Of a stretch of DNA of 64,000 bases, positions 43,333-53,723 are shown one piece after another (position 1 is the stretch's first letter; every line of letters begins with the position of its first letter). The stretch spans positions 1-64,000 of the forward strand of contig JAULSN010000010.1 of the NCBI GenBank assembly GCA_033439765.1. The letters are read 5' to 3'. This DNA is from Lasiosphaeria ovina (taxonomy: Eukaryota > Ascomycota > Sordariomycetes > Sordariales > Lasiosphaeriaceae). A model generated the notes under the pieces. It had not been told where the DNA came from and did not search any database. It saw only the letters and a program-made list of their open reading frames with translations. A program made the position numbers and the translations under genes.

Positions 43333-45261
43333 ATGGCCCGCCACGATGGCGCTCAGATGCCCTCCGCCATTCACATGCTCATAGAACCTCACGTCTCCTT
43401 CTCTGCGTTTGTTCTTGTCGCAACCCTGGCGATAACGACCGCCTTTGTGTATTTCAGGGATGTGAGGGGACAAAATGGCGTCGCGTCAATTCCTGGAACC
43501 CTTTTACCCTTCGCGGACACTTACCAGTACATGACTGACATGAGAGGCTTTCTGTCTCGGGCATCGTAGGCTTGAAACCCAGCCCTCATCCGTCTTCTAG
43601 CCATCGTGTTTTCATATTCGCCCGCATCTAACTTCGCGTTGTCCCGACAGCGCTGCCCTCCGTCAGCAAAACATTGTGCGCTTTCGTCTCGGCCCCATGA
43701 AGATTTACCTCGTGAAGGGGGCAAAAAAACGTCCAGACCATGTTCAAAACCTCGGCTAGCGTCAGCGCCGACAAGTTTCTCCTCATCGTCATGGAAGGGC
43801 TGATGGCCGCAACCAAAAACGACCTGGCCAAGTTCGTCAACGACAAGTCGGGCCGGCTCAAAACAAACACGACAAATCCCGCGAATACACAAACCGGAGA
43901 CGAAAGCGCGGGCAAGGCGCAGGCAGACCGGTACTGGTACCGTTGGCACCGCATCCTTCACGATCATCTCGTCCAGACGCAGGCGACCAACCTGCTGGCA
44001 GCGTCGTACCAGAAACGTTTCTCCGAGTTCCTAGACGGCAATGCGCGTTTTCCGGTTGGGGAGTGGACGGCCATGAGGCTCCTAGAGTTCACCAAGAAGG
44101 ACGTGGCCGAGGCGGCCATATATTCACTCTTCGGGCCCCGCATTCTGGAGCTAAACCCCGACTTGCTCCAGCTGATGTGGGACTTTGACGAAGTTGCAGG
44201 CAGTCTGGCCTGGGGCCTTCCCCAATGGATGAATCGTAAAGCCTACCGCCGGCGCAGTCGTTTCCACGCTACGAGCGCTCGCTTCCTGGATTCCGCGTGG
44301 GCCAGCTTCGACTGGAGCGGCCCCGACTCCGATGCCGACTGGGAGCCGCACTTCGGGTCGCGGATGATCCGCGAAGTGGCCAAGTTTTTGGCAGAGACGG
44401 GATTCTCCCCTGGATTCTGCGCAGGCTTCGTAGCTACACTCGTATATGGGTATATCCACGCCGCAGTGCCGTCGTGTGTCTTGTTGCGAACCTTCAAATC
44501 AGCTAACCCTTCGTTTTTAATTAGTCAAAACGGAAACACTGTGCCCATCGTTACCTGGTGCGTCATGGAACTTGTCAAAGACCCAGAGCTGTTTCGCGCG
44601 GTGCGTGCCGAAGTACTTACGGCCATCGTGATGGATCCCGAGACACAAAAGCGCACCATTGATTTGCAGGCGCTGCTGCCACTGCCGGTCCTCCAATCAG
44701 TCTACACGGAGGCCTTGCGCATGCACGTTTCGATCAACGTCACGAGAGAGATAATGGAGCCGATTGTTCTCGAGGGCCATAGGCTGGAGAGGGGCGCAAT
44801 TCTTCAGGCGCCGTCCGAGATTATCCAGTACGACGAGAAGATCTGGTCTGCAGACAGCCACCCAGCCAGCGAGTTTTGGGCAGGACGCCACCTCAAACAC
44901 GTCAAGTCGACGGACGAGGCTGGGAATGTAGTTCAAGTCCCGCAGTTCGACTTGGCTGGGAGAGTCAATGACTTCATTGCCTATGGTGAGTGCCACAGTC
45001 CCTTTCGTCAACCGGATGGCTAATCGACCCCCAACACCAGGTGGCGGTATTGCCATGTGTCCAGGACGTTTTTTTGCCAAGAGGGAGATCATGATAACCA
45101 TCGCCATGCTTGTGTCGAGGTTTGATATAGAGTTTGTTGACTGGACAACCCTTGACGGACGACCATCGGACCGCCCTGCCCGAAACGACGACCGGTGGGC
45201 TGGGGGGGCCGCGGTACCACCAGACCGTGACATGAAAGTGCGGGTGAAGAAGCTGTGGTGA
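43333..45261 (+). pseudogene. Cytochrome P450 (CYP7/CYP8-like) with a single-base frameshift
   Basis: Exons are 43333..43565, 43651..44449, 44525..44985 and 45041..45261. All three introns have good donors (GTAGGC, GTATAT, GTGAGT) and CTAAC/CTAAT branches. It begins with a membrane anchor (SFSAFVLVATLAITTAFVYF). The core has GNTVPIVTW (I-helix region of the CYP7/8 type), EALR (ExxR) and YGGGIAMCPGRFFA (heme-binding Cys). In exon 2, just before VQTMFK, a run of seven A (43723-43729) puts the two halves out of frame; six A would restore it. All other features look intact, so this is either a very recent inactivation or a sequence error in a homopolymer. Likely substrates are sterol- or terpenoid-like. 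Confidence 0.8.
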
Positions 45262-45907
45262 GCTTAGGGACGACGAAACCGCAAGAGAGCCAGGGTTCGC
45301 AAGCGTGCAGTTGATTCTTGGGTGACGCTTCGATCCAATTTGAGGAGGACAGTTTTCTCATCACTCTTTGTCGAGATAGGCCTGTTGAGCTTCTGCTTCT
45401 AGTGGCTGGGCAACACAGTCCAGTGCTTTTTTTGCGCCAGCAGTCAGCGACGCGTAGACATCAGCCACGACATCTGGTAGTAGCCCGACATCGGGGACTC
45501 TCTTTGGGATATGGTCTGGAATTTGGACTCTTCAGAAATCCCTCAGTCCCCTTGAAAACCCCATGATCTCTCTGCCAGCCCCTCAATTTTGCCAAGTGCC
45601 GTGCCGGACCCTGTTGCGGCAACCACTGAGAATCTGGAAAGCTTCCGCCAAGACGCAGCACCAAGGGTTCTGACTGGTGCTCCGCCTCGTGCGGCTGCAA
45701 TACTGGGATGCAAAGCAACACTATTAGAAGCTAGGCACGAAAGGTTTGGCTATGGTGCACTGGCTGCTACTCCGTGCGTATAAACTCCGTTCACCGCAAG
45801 ACACTGTTTGGCTTATAAGTGGCCATTCGTCCCGCCGTCGTGGCACCCATTGTCCTCCCAAAGGCCGTCCACTGCGCGAGGTCACAGTTGTACGTCTAGA
45901 TTGCAGG
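45262..45907. other. Intergenic, promoter of the amidohydrolase
   Basis: No gene recognised between the P450 and the amidohydrolase, which lie in tandem. Confidence 0.5.
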
Positions 45908-47620
45908 ATGCGCGTCAAGGCCGTTCTGTCTGGCGTTCTGGCGTCGGGCGTTGCGAGGGCAGCAACCTCGTCGATCCTCTTTTCGGGCGGAACCATCATC
46001 GCCTTCAACAAAAGCAGCGAGTCCCTCGATGTCATCCGCAACGGCTCTGTGCTCGTCACCGATGACCGAATCGCGGGTGTTTTCTCCAGCGCTGCCGCAG
46101 CTTCATTTCGCCTACCAGCCTACACCGAGCATGTCGATATCACGGATAAGATTATCTCGACAGGTTTTGTCGACACTCACCGCCACGGCTGGCAGACGTC
46201 GCTAAAGACGTTGGGCAGCAACACGTCGCTTGTCGAATACTTTGGCACCTTCGCCTTCATTGCGTCAACTGGCCTCATGGCAGCCGACGACGTGTATATA
46301 TCACAGCTCGCCGGTCTTTACGAGACCCTCAACGGGGGCACCACGACGATTATCGATCATGCCCACCACATTTGGTCTAACGAGACGGCAGAAGCAGGGC
46401 TCCGCGCCTCAATCGACAGTGGCGCCCGTGTCTTCTGGAGCTATGGCTTTCTCAACTCGACCAATTTTCAGGTTCAGGATCAGCTGGCCAACTTTCGCGA
46501 CATTGCCACCCGGGCGCCATTCAAGGGCACCGCCACGAGCTTGGGCATTGCCTATGATGGTTTTGGGCCGAACCCCAATGTTGGCGAGGCAGCTGAAGTA
46601 ATGGGACTGGCCAAGTGAGTCTGTGAGGAGTCCGGACTGGACCTTGCTAATCGCTGCATCTGTCTGGCAGGGAGTTCGACGTCTCTGTAGTGACCACTCA
46701 CTCACTCCAGGGGCCGTGGGCATGTACGTACTCGGCGCCCCATCCATCGTGGCACGATCCAGAACGATAAGGCCTGGCCGCCCCGACACGTGCTGACATC
46801 AGGACAGACGACAACAGCCCCGAGAACGTCCACGCACTTGGATACCTCAACACGTCCATCCCAGTTATCTTCTCTCACGCTAGCTTCCTCACGGCCACGG
46901 GGGCGACCCTTTTGAGGCGGACCAATCAGTTTGTCTCCATCACGCCAGAGTCGGAGATGCATTACGGGCACACACATCCTCACTCGCGTAGGTTCACTAG
47001 GTTGGAGGCGAAGCAGAGGATAAAGCTAACCGCAGCCAGATCTAATCCAAGACCAAGCTGCCCTTGGCGTCGACACGCACTTCACGTTCTCGGCGGACAT
47101 CCTGACGCAGGCACGGCTATGGTTACAAGCGACGCGTAGGCGCATGGTCGCGCCGATAATTGACGAGTGGCAGGTGGCAAAAAACAACCCCATGTCGGTC
47201 AACCAAGCGTTCCTCTTGGCCACCCGCCATGGCGGCTTGGCTTTGCGTCGTGACGACATTGGCGTTCTCGCCGTTGGGGCCAAGGCTGACCTTGTCGTGT
47301 GGGACGGGACGTCGCCGGCGCTTCTTGGCTGGGTGGATCCGGTTGCTGCAGTACTTTTGCATGCCAGCGTCGGGGACATCGAGCACGTGCTGGTCGACGG
47401 CAAGTTCAAAAAGCGCAACTTCAGGATTGCTGAATCAACATATCCCCAAGTCCAGCAGCGGTTTCTCGCAAGCGCCCGTCGCATACAACAGGCCATCATC
47501 GAGCAGCCGTTCCCGGTGATGACCGGTACTTTTTTCAGCGGCTACGAACTTGCCTCGGCCGTGACGGCGGACACCCTTCGGGGAGAGGGTAACGGCTACG
47601 GCGATGTTTTTCGTGCTTGA
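45908..47620 (+). CDS. Secreted amidohydrolase (cytosine deaminase/TRZ-like)
   Basis: Proposed CDS is join(45908..46614,46671..46723,46808..46987,47040..47620), 506 aa. All three introns have CTAAC- or CTGAC-type branch points and fitting phases. A signal peptide (MRVKAVLSGVLASGVARAA) precedes the metal-dependent hydrolase fold. DTHRHGWQ (about residues 88-95) gives two metal His, with further conserved His in IDHAHH, VVTTHS and FSHASFL. The C-terminal composite domain has GAKADLVVWD. Family members remove amino, chloro or amide groups from purines, pyrimidines or triazines. The HRHGWQ variant groups it with uncharacterised fungal members often found near secondary-metabolism genes. The substrate cannot be told. 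Confidence 0.85.
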
Positions 47621-47733
47621 GCATGTGTCCAGTGGGGTAAACGGGCTACGTCGCCTGCAGGTAGTGGTTGAGTGCATTTGGCATTGCTGTCGTGGTCTAT
47701 TCGTTTGGTCTATGTTGTATCGTGAAATGGTCC

Positions 47734-48885
47734 TCATTTTTTGGCAGCACCATTAGTCACGTCGCGTGTGGCCATGCTGCGCCCACTCCATCCATCCCGT
47801 CCAGCCGTGATGGTGGAAGTGGCCAATTTGACAAGGTCTCTGAGGCTGAACCCTTTGTGCCAACCCTTTCCATGTAGCCTCGCATCGCGAATTCGCCAGA
47901 AGATGGAACCCTGGACCAGTTGGCATGATGGTACCAATCTCGGCAGTGGATCACGGGTAAGTACTCACATCGTACGTCTGGCGCAGGTCTTCTTTAGAGA
48001 CGCGGCCGTCCTTCTGCACCAGGAGCCATGTTGATCCGAACTCGAAAACCCCCGCAAACCACTGATTCCCGCAACCCGTTCGTTAGCAACCCTAAGCTGT
48101 GGCGCGGGCGGGAGCAGGGCACGTACGCCAAACGGATCGACCGCCAATCTGTGGCCGGCAATCATGTTTAGTAGCTGGCCGGCTGACAAGGCGCCGTCGC
48201 CGTCCGTGTCCCACTTGGAAAACATGTCCTCAAACATCTGCGGGCAAAAGCGCCCCTCGTTGTCAAAAGTTCCCGAGTCTGAGCCGTGCTGTCGATGTGG
48301 TGAGCTGACGAGAAGAGAAGAGAGGGCCGAAGGTTGGACTTACTTTGGCCTTGTGGATGCTCGTGACATAGACGCGGAACCAAGGGTCTGGAACATACGA
48401 ATGGGCCAGGCGAGTGGGATACGACAAACCGGCGTTGACAATGAACACGGAGAGGAGCGAGAAAGGAATGCCGAAGCCGAGCTCGCGGAACCCCTTGTAG
48501 GTGTCCCACGGGTAGATAGCTCCGTCTCCGTCGCGGTCCCAGAAGAGAACGTGCTGCTGCAAGACGGTCTGTTGAGCATGTGTCAGCAACGCTACTCAGC
48601 TGGGGTGGATTTTCGGAGGGGATTGCTGGGGTGGCAGACATTGTCCCTGAGATCTGCGGCTTTCAGGTTGGGATAGTCGACGCTACCATGTGGATTTGCT
48701 GTCGAGACGGCGAGGTTTGCCCGCGCAATGGAGGGCCTCGCAATGACGGTATCGAGCTGAATGGCTTGATGGCGCTGAGAGGTCGGCGGACACCGTGAAG
48801 CAGCCACATCAAACTCCAATTCTGGCCCCGCCGTTCTGTCGGCTGTAACCGTCAGGCTCGGGTCCCGGGATGATCGCACAGACAT
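47734..48885 (-). CDS. Caleosin-family heme peroxygenase
   Basis: Proposed CDS is complement(join(47734..47910,47969..48061,48127..48288,48344..48568,48640..48885)), 300 aa. The introns are 55-71 nt and all phase 0. The N-terminal QTVLQQH-like element gives the heme His (about H88). It is followed directly by EF-hand DRDGDGAIYPWDT and the hydrophobic anchor segment (FSLLSVFIVNAGLSYPTRLAHS). IHKAKHGSDSG carries the second conserved His. DTDGDGALSAGQ and DLRQTYDGSIFWRIRDAR complete the family. Caleosins sit on lipid droplets or endoplasmic reticulum and epoxidise or hydroxylate fatty acids with hydroperoxides; in fungi they affect oxylipins, sporulation and secondary metabolites. The first donor (GTCTGC) is weak. 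The tail is longer than usual by about 30 residues. Confidence 0.85.
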
Positions 48886-49606
48886 GGCCGGTGGTGCTGA
48901 GATAATAAGTAGCGGTGGAATGGGAGATGGGAAGGCGGGGGATGTTGGACAGGCAGAATTCCAAGGAGCGAGTTCAAGCACAGAATAAGAAGAGACCGAT
49001 GTGTCAATACCAGAAGAAAGACTAGCGCCTCGCCATCGTATCAATTTTTTGACGTCATGGAGGCAGCCCCATGGAGCAAATCCGTCACATGCCTATCACG
49101 TTCAAGCTGGGAGCTTATACGGCGGAGGTAATGCCGTGCCGGTTCCATTTCACACGGTACACTGGGAGCTAGCCGAGAAAACTGTCGACGGGCAACTAGG
49201 AAAAATACAGCAAAATACCATGGGGTTCATGTTGCTGGCGAAGAACACAGGTTAGCCACCGTTGTCACGGAAATGGCCCGTCCGAACCCCGGCTGCGAGA
49301 AAATGGGTGCCGAGATTCCCAGGTTGCATGGGTGCATGTCTGGGCTGATGTGAGACTCCCTAAGGCCATTGCGAATGGCAGTTACCGCCGAAAGGCTCGG
49401 TATTCCGGACAGGCAGTCCTAGCTCGCCATTGGCAGATTCGGGTCTGGTCACTGCAGGAAACAGGATTGGCGGCCATGGACCGTGAATAAAACCGCCCCT
49501 CGCCCTCACGGCGCAACTTTCTCTGATCACTCCATCGCTCTTCAACGTCGTCGGCCTCGACCACTGAGAACCTACCACCAAACTCCGACCCTAGCCCACC
49601 CTAGCC
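48886..49606. other. Divergent promoter region between caleosin and cupin genes
   Basis: No gene. The last 120 bp is C/CT-rich, typical of a fungal leader. Confidence 0.45.
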
Positions 49607-50380
49607 ATGAACCGCCTCCTCTCGGCGCTCAAATCCACGCCGGGGCTGCTGCGCGGTGGCGCCACCAGTGCGCCGCCCAGCGATGCACCGCCGCCGCCGC
49701 CGTTTCCGCCCATGGACCTGAAACTTGTGCACAGCTGCATCGCGTCCCCCCGAGAAAACCACACGGTCGCGCACGCCGTGATGCACCCGGGCATGGAGAC
49801 ACTCCCGCACTTCCACACGCAGCACGCCAAAACCCTGACGTTTGTCCGAGGCAGGCCGCTCAGCGTGTCAGTCGCTCCAAACGCGACCTCGCGCGACCCT
49901 GCCGAGATGGTGGCTCATGAGCTGCGCGCTGCCGGGGACAACATCGCGGTGCCGCCGGGGACGCTGCATGCCTTCAAGCTGGCCGAGAATGCCAGTGACG
50001 ACAATGGCGCGGGGGTGGACGCGGGCTGCGAGCTGGAGCTGCGTTTCGACCCGGGGGCGCCCGACCTGGAGCGCCTGGTGGTCATCGTGCAGCGGCTGAA
50101 GGCCGAGGACACGAGCGGGGAAACCCTGTCGGCCCTCGTTTCCGAAATCGCGGCCAAGGCCAAGGTCAAGGTGGACCCGGAAACCATGCACCTCGTGCCG
50201 TTGGGCGTTTATGTCCATCTTGGCGACATCAGCAACGTGGGCGATCTGGCCAAGGTGATCGCCGGATTCAACAAGAAGAGAGGCGCCTTGGTACGCGGTG
50301 TGGCCGAGGAACTTGTGGCACGGTATGCGACCGATGGTCAAGTCGAGAAGGCCGTTGTGCCGGCAGCGTCCGGGGCGTGA
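49607..50380 (+). CDS. Cupin-domain protein, 257 aa
   Basis: Intronless frame from an ATG in a CT-rich leader. After a Pro-rich N-terminus (possibly a weak mitochondrial-type presequence, MNRLLSALKSTPGLLRGG), residues about 60-140 form a cupin barrel: GMETLPHFHTQHAKTLTFVRG is motif 1 with its His pair, and VPPGTLHAFKL is motif 2. A helical C-terminus follows. Cupins of this type bind a metal and may be isomerases, dioxygenases or storage-like proteins. The sequence does not decide among them. It lies head to head with the caleosin gene and may share its promoter. Confidence 0.75.
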   Translation: MNRLLSALKSTPGLLRGGATSAPPSDAPPPPPFPPMDLKLVHSCIASPRENHTVAHAVMHPGMETLPHFHTQHAKTLTFVRGRPLSVSVAPNATSRDPAEMVAHELRAAGDNIAVPPGTLHAFKLAENASDDNGAGVDAGCELELRFDPGAPDLERLVVIVQRLKAEDTSGETLSALVSEIAAKAKVKVDPETMHLVPLGVYVHLGDISNVGDLAKVIAGFNKKRGALVRGVAEELVARYATDGQVEKAVVPAASGA

Positions 50381-50661
50381 GCGTTCTGCTATTCGTGGGT
50401 GCGATATGGTCCTCTGTATTCAGCAGCGAGACCATCCTTGCTGGCGTTATCTGCGTTATCCGCTATCCGTAAGAACAGCAGCACCCAGTTGGTTGCAAGT
50501 GAATCTGAAGTGATTAGTAACCGGCCAGCCCCAACTCTGCCCTTTGTCCCGCAGGCCCTTGCACTTTGGCCGCAGCATGATTGGAAAGCGGCCAGGAGGG
50601 CAACCAGCCCAACTTGATGGGGGGAGACTCAGAGGCAGTAGTTGACGCTCCACATGTCAAC

Positions 50662-51803
50662 CTATACTTTTACCCTGCCTGTGGAAAACAAAATGTCCTC
50701 GTTGCGCGTCATCGCCAGTGAGTTTTGGCCGATGGCCGCGCCCGCCGGCAGGAAGGCGCCGTGGAACGTGTCGCCCCCCCGGCGGCACCGGCTTGTAGTG
50801 GCCGTGGTTTACAGTGCTGCGGATCCGGACGCCCTCCTAGATGATAGCCTGTGTGTAGACTCTGTTAGTGTTCCGGTCTCCCTGACATTGGAGTGATTGA
50901 GGAGGCGTGTGCCTGCAGGTAGGGCAACTTTAGGGCCTGCTCGTTCGTGATCGGCCGGTCTGATGCGACGCGACTGCTGGCAATGTCGTCGCGGATCTCG
51001 CGCTTCAGCTTGGCGTACGCATTCGGGGTGGCACAGAGGAACATCAGTATGGAGCAGGGACGTTGGTTGTGGTGTCGGAGCCGGCGACGAGCTGGAGCAT
51101 GGCCTGGCTCTCGATTTCTTGCTGCGAGAGGCCGCTACGCATGAAGCCGCCTAGAGGTTATCGACAGTCAAATCCGTAGAGCTGGTGCAGTGAAGGACAA
51201 ATCAGTCGACGTGATGCCAGCATCAACTTACAACCATATCGTTCTTCAGCTTGGCGCCATTCTGGAGTCGCTCGCTGACGATGTCGTGAATCACCCTGAT
51301 CATGTCAATGTGCGTCGGCCAAGAGGAGGTGAAGATGGGGTGGAACACAAATTACCGCATGACCTTGCCCACCCCGATTTTGTCATCTGGCTTGTGACCA
51401 AGCCAAGCCAGCCCGTAACGCGAGAAGAGCAAGCTGCGCATGATGGGAATGTCCAGGACGAGAGATATCAAGACGACGTGATCGTCAGTGTAGGTGGTCC
51501 GCCCGTACACATCTTCCCCCTCGTCGAGATGGCCGAACGACTTGCTATAGCCCAAGTGCGTAATGACGCCCATAGTGAAGAAGCGCATTATGGCGGATAT
51601 GTCGACGGGCCGCAGCTGGTCGGGCGTGGACAGGCCAACTCTGCCGATGATGGTGTGGTACGCGCTCCAGAGGTACGAGAAGCGGGCAAGGAAGGGCCCG
51701 GAATGTGCCGGAGTCGATACCACGTCGCGATGGCCGATGTAACGTACCAGAGCACGAGCAGACCAGCGGTAGTAGCTGACACGGGCATGTTGTGGGGTTG
51801 CAT
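50662..51803 (-). pseudogene. Truncated cytochrome P450 relic (pisatin-demethylase/benzoate-hydroxylase type)
   Basis: From an ATG at 51803 the relic gives a membrane anchor (SATTAGLLVLWYVTSAIATWY) and IPGP. A frame change leads to FLARFSYLWSAYHTIIGR, then directly to the mid-region DISAIMRFFTMGVITHLGYS, so about 120 residues are missing between. An in-frame stop follows VGKVMR. Further on come FMRSGLSQQEIESQAMLQLV and AGSDTT (I-helix), then AII-stop-EGVRIR, where a TAG sits next to the ExxR helix (CAG to TAG would explain it), and NSLAMTRNEDI. Sequence stops before the heme-binding Cys motif. It cannot make an active enzyme. Several breaks are of the C-to-T kind. Confidence 0.75.
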
Positions 51804-52978
51804 CTTAGATCTTAGGCTTGTCTCGGGAGTCGCAGCGTATCTAGCGTCTTGTGCTACTGTTGATACCGACGTGCTGGCAACTACGTCCACCTCGAGAGAG
51901 GAGGGGAACTTTTGGAAAAGAACTCGCATGTTCGAGAGAGAGTCGGCCTCATCCGGATCGTCGGGCTGACGAGAGCTCCGAGATGACCTCCTCCCCTCGT
52001 ATTTCCCGGACACTCTTCCATACCCACCCCTTGTCCGTCACCTCCTCCATATTGCTCTCGCACTCCTCTGGGTTTTCTTTCTGGATACCAATCGCCCCCT
52101 CATTGACTTTCTGGCCTTCTGCTGTAGCTGCGCTTCATTGGAACAGTGATGGGGACCAAGCAGATTTTGAGGGACAGCAGCGTAGACTCACCGAGTGTGA
52201 AAGGGGCTGGATGGAAAAACCGCTGACACAATAATGATGGTGCTTCAGCAAATGTAGCTTGGTTGTGGGGACGATGCTAAACGTCAACACTGTAACTAGG
52301 ATGTGAGAAGACAAAATCATAAACAAGAATTTGCCCGTGGTTATTATACTTTTGGGCTGTACCCAGACTAGGACAAGAGGCCAACGTGATGGAGTCTCGC
52401 GTAGAGGCGAGAAGGGTTGAGTATGACCTGGCAGCCTCACCTGGCAAAGCCATGACAGCGTGACAATCAGTCAATTTGTGTGGAGATTTGAAACAGGATT
52501 TCTCGTATTATAAACTGATAGACTATCCAAGTGCACTCGAAGAGACACATCTTCGTTGTTGTGGTGGGTGAGAGCAGCAGGTGAGTCAGGTGAGTCAGAA
52601 AGTGATCTAATTACACTATTAACGCGTGGCGGCCAACCTGAATGTGGTCTCCGTCTGCCCGGGGCGCGGTTTGAGCGTCAACGGCCGGGCCAAAATGAAG
52701 GGAGAGCTCGCTGCCAACAACGGCCCAGTGCAGCCGCCAGCAAGCTTTCAAAATAGACCACCGCGTCTGACTGACATGAAGATACTCGTTGGCCTGGCCT
52801 GGGCCGCCCCAGGCCTTAAACATGAACTCTCAGCGTCTTGTCTCTAATTACTGGGTTCGGCAGTTCACTAGGCTAGTGACGGCGCGGAAGTATGAGCTAA
52901 CTGATCACGATCTAAATTGAGATTTAAGAGGTTGAAAGTACGATTTCCATGTACTAAAATAAGCTACCTGGCAAGTCA
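51804..52978. other. Intergenic, nothing recognised
   Basis: About 1.2 kb with no supported gene between the P450 relic and the MITE-like repeat. Confidence 0.5.
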
Positions 52979-53238
52979 GGAAGGGGTCGCTGAACGGTGC
53001 CTCCGGCGGCCCTCCGGGGGCGCCTGCGGCGGGCTGCTCGCTGCGCTCGGTATTCCGCGGCTTAAGGAGTCCGAGGTTTATCCGATTGACCAATTCCCAC
53101 CTCCCATTTTGACACGGACGTAAACTGGCCAATCAGCGTTCGAAAAACATTCGGCACCCTCACGGTATTATAGAATACAGCCTCTCTACGCCACCTCCGG
53201 CTCGCAAGCTCGCCTACGGTGGCTCCGTTCAGCTGAAT
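52979..53238 (-). mobile_element. MITE-like repeat, copy 2
   Basis: Inverted, slightly longer copy of the element at 20226-20445, with the same terminal GCTGAACGG(T/A)GCC inverted repeats and GC-rich core. It has no coding capacity. The separation of about 33 kb and good similarity mark a dispersed family. Confidence 0.75.
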
Positions 53239-53723
53239 TATTTACACCTGCCGAAGTTCCTCGTCAAGGGGTTCCACAGATGACTGAACACTTTCGCCTG
53301 GAGGCAGCATCAGCGTGCAAGCCCAAACTTTTTCGGCCAAAATGCGGTGGAAGACAGCAATCCCAGATAAAGTTCCGAACTTGGGCATTGGCAATTCATT
53401 ATTCGTTCCCATAGCTATCCATGAGCTACATCGCTCCTTACACAATCATGTTCCAAACACGGGATAGCCGGATGCACTTTGGGGCGGGCATGATCCAACC
53501 CTGCCCTCGTATCTGGGGGTATTAAGGCGGAGTCTCTCAGGGGAGCCGATGCACGAGCTAATATGTAAGCATCGCCGCGTGTGCTCCGCTTGGCCAAAGC
53601 TGCGGAGTTTACGGCTGGTGTGGCTGTGTCTGTCATTTGGCCGCCAGGACAGCAGAGTCTAGAAGTCAATGAACTTCGCCTTGGTGCTGTGGCAGCAAGG
53701 ACGAAACCGGGCTGGCTCTGCAA
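53239..53723. other. Intergenic, nothing recognised
   Basis: No gene or repeat seen between the MITE-like repeat and the end of the membrane-protein gene. Confidence 0.5.
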
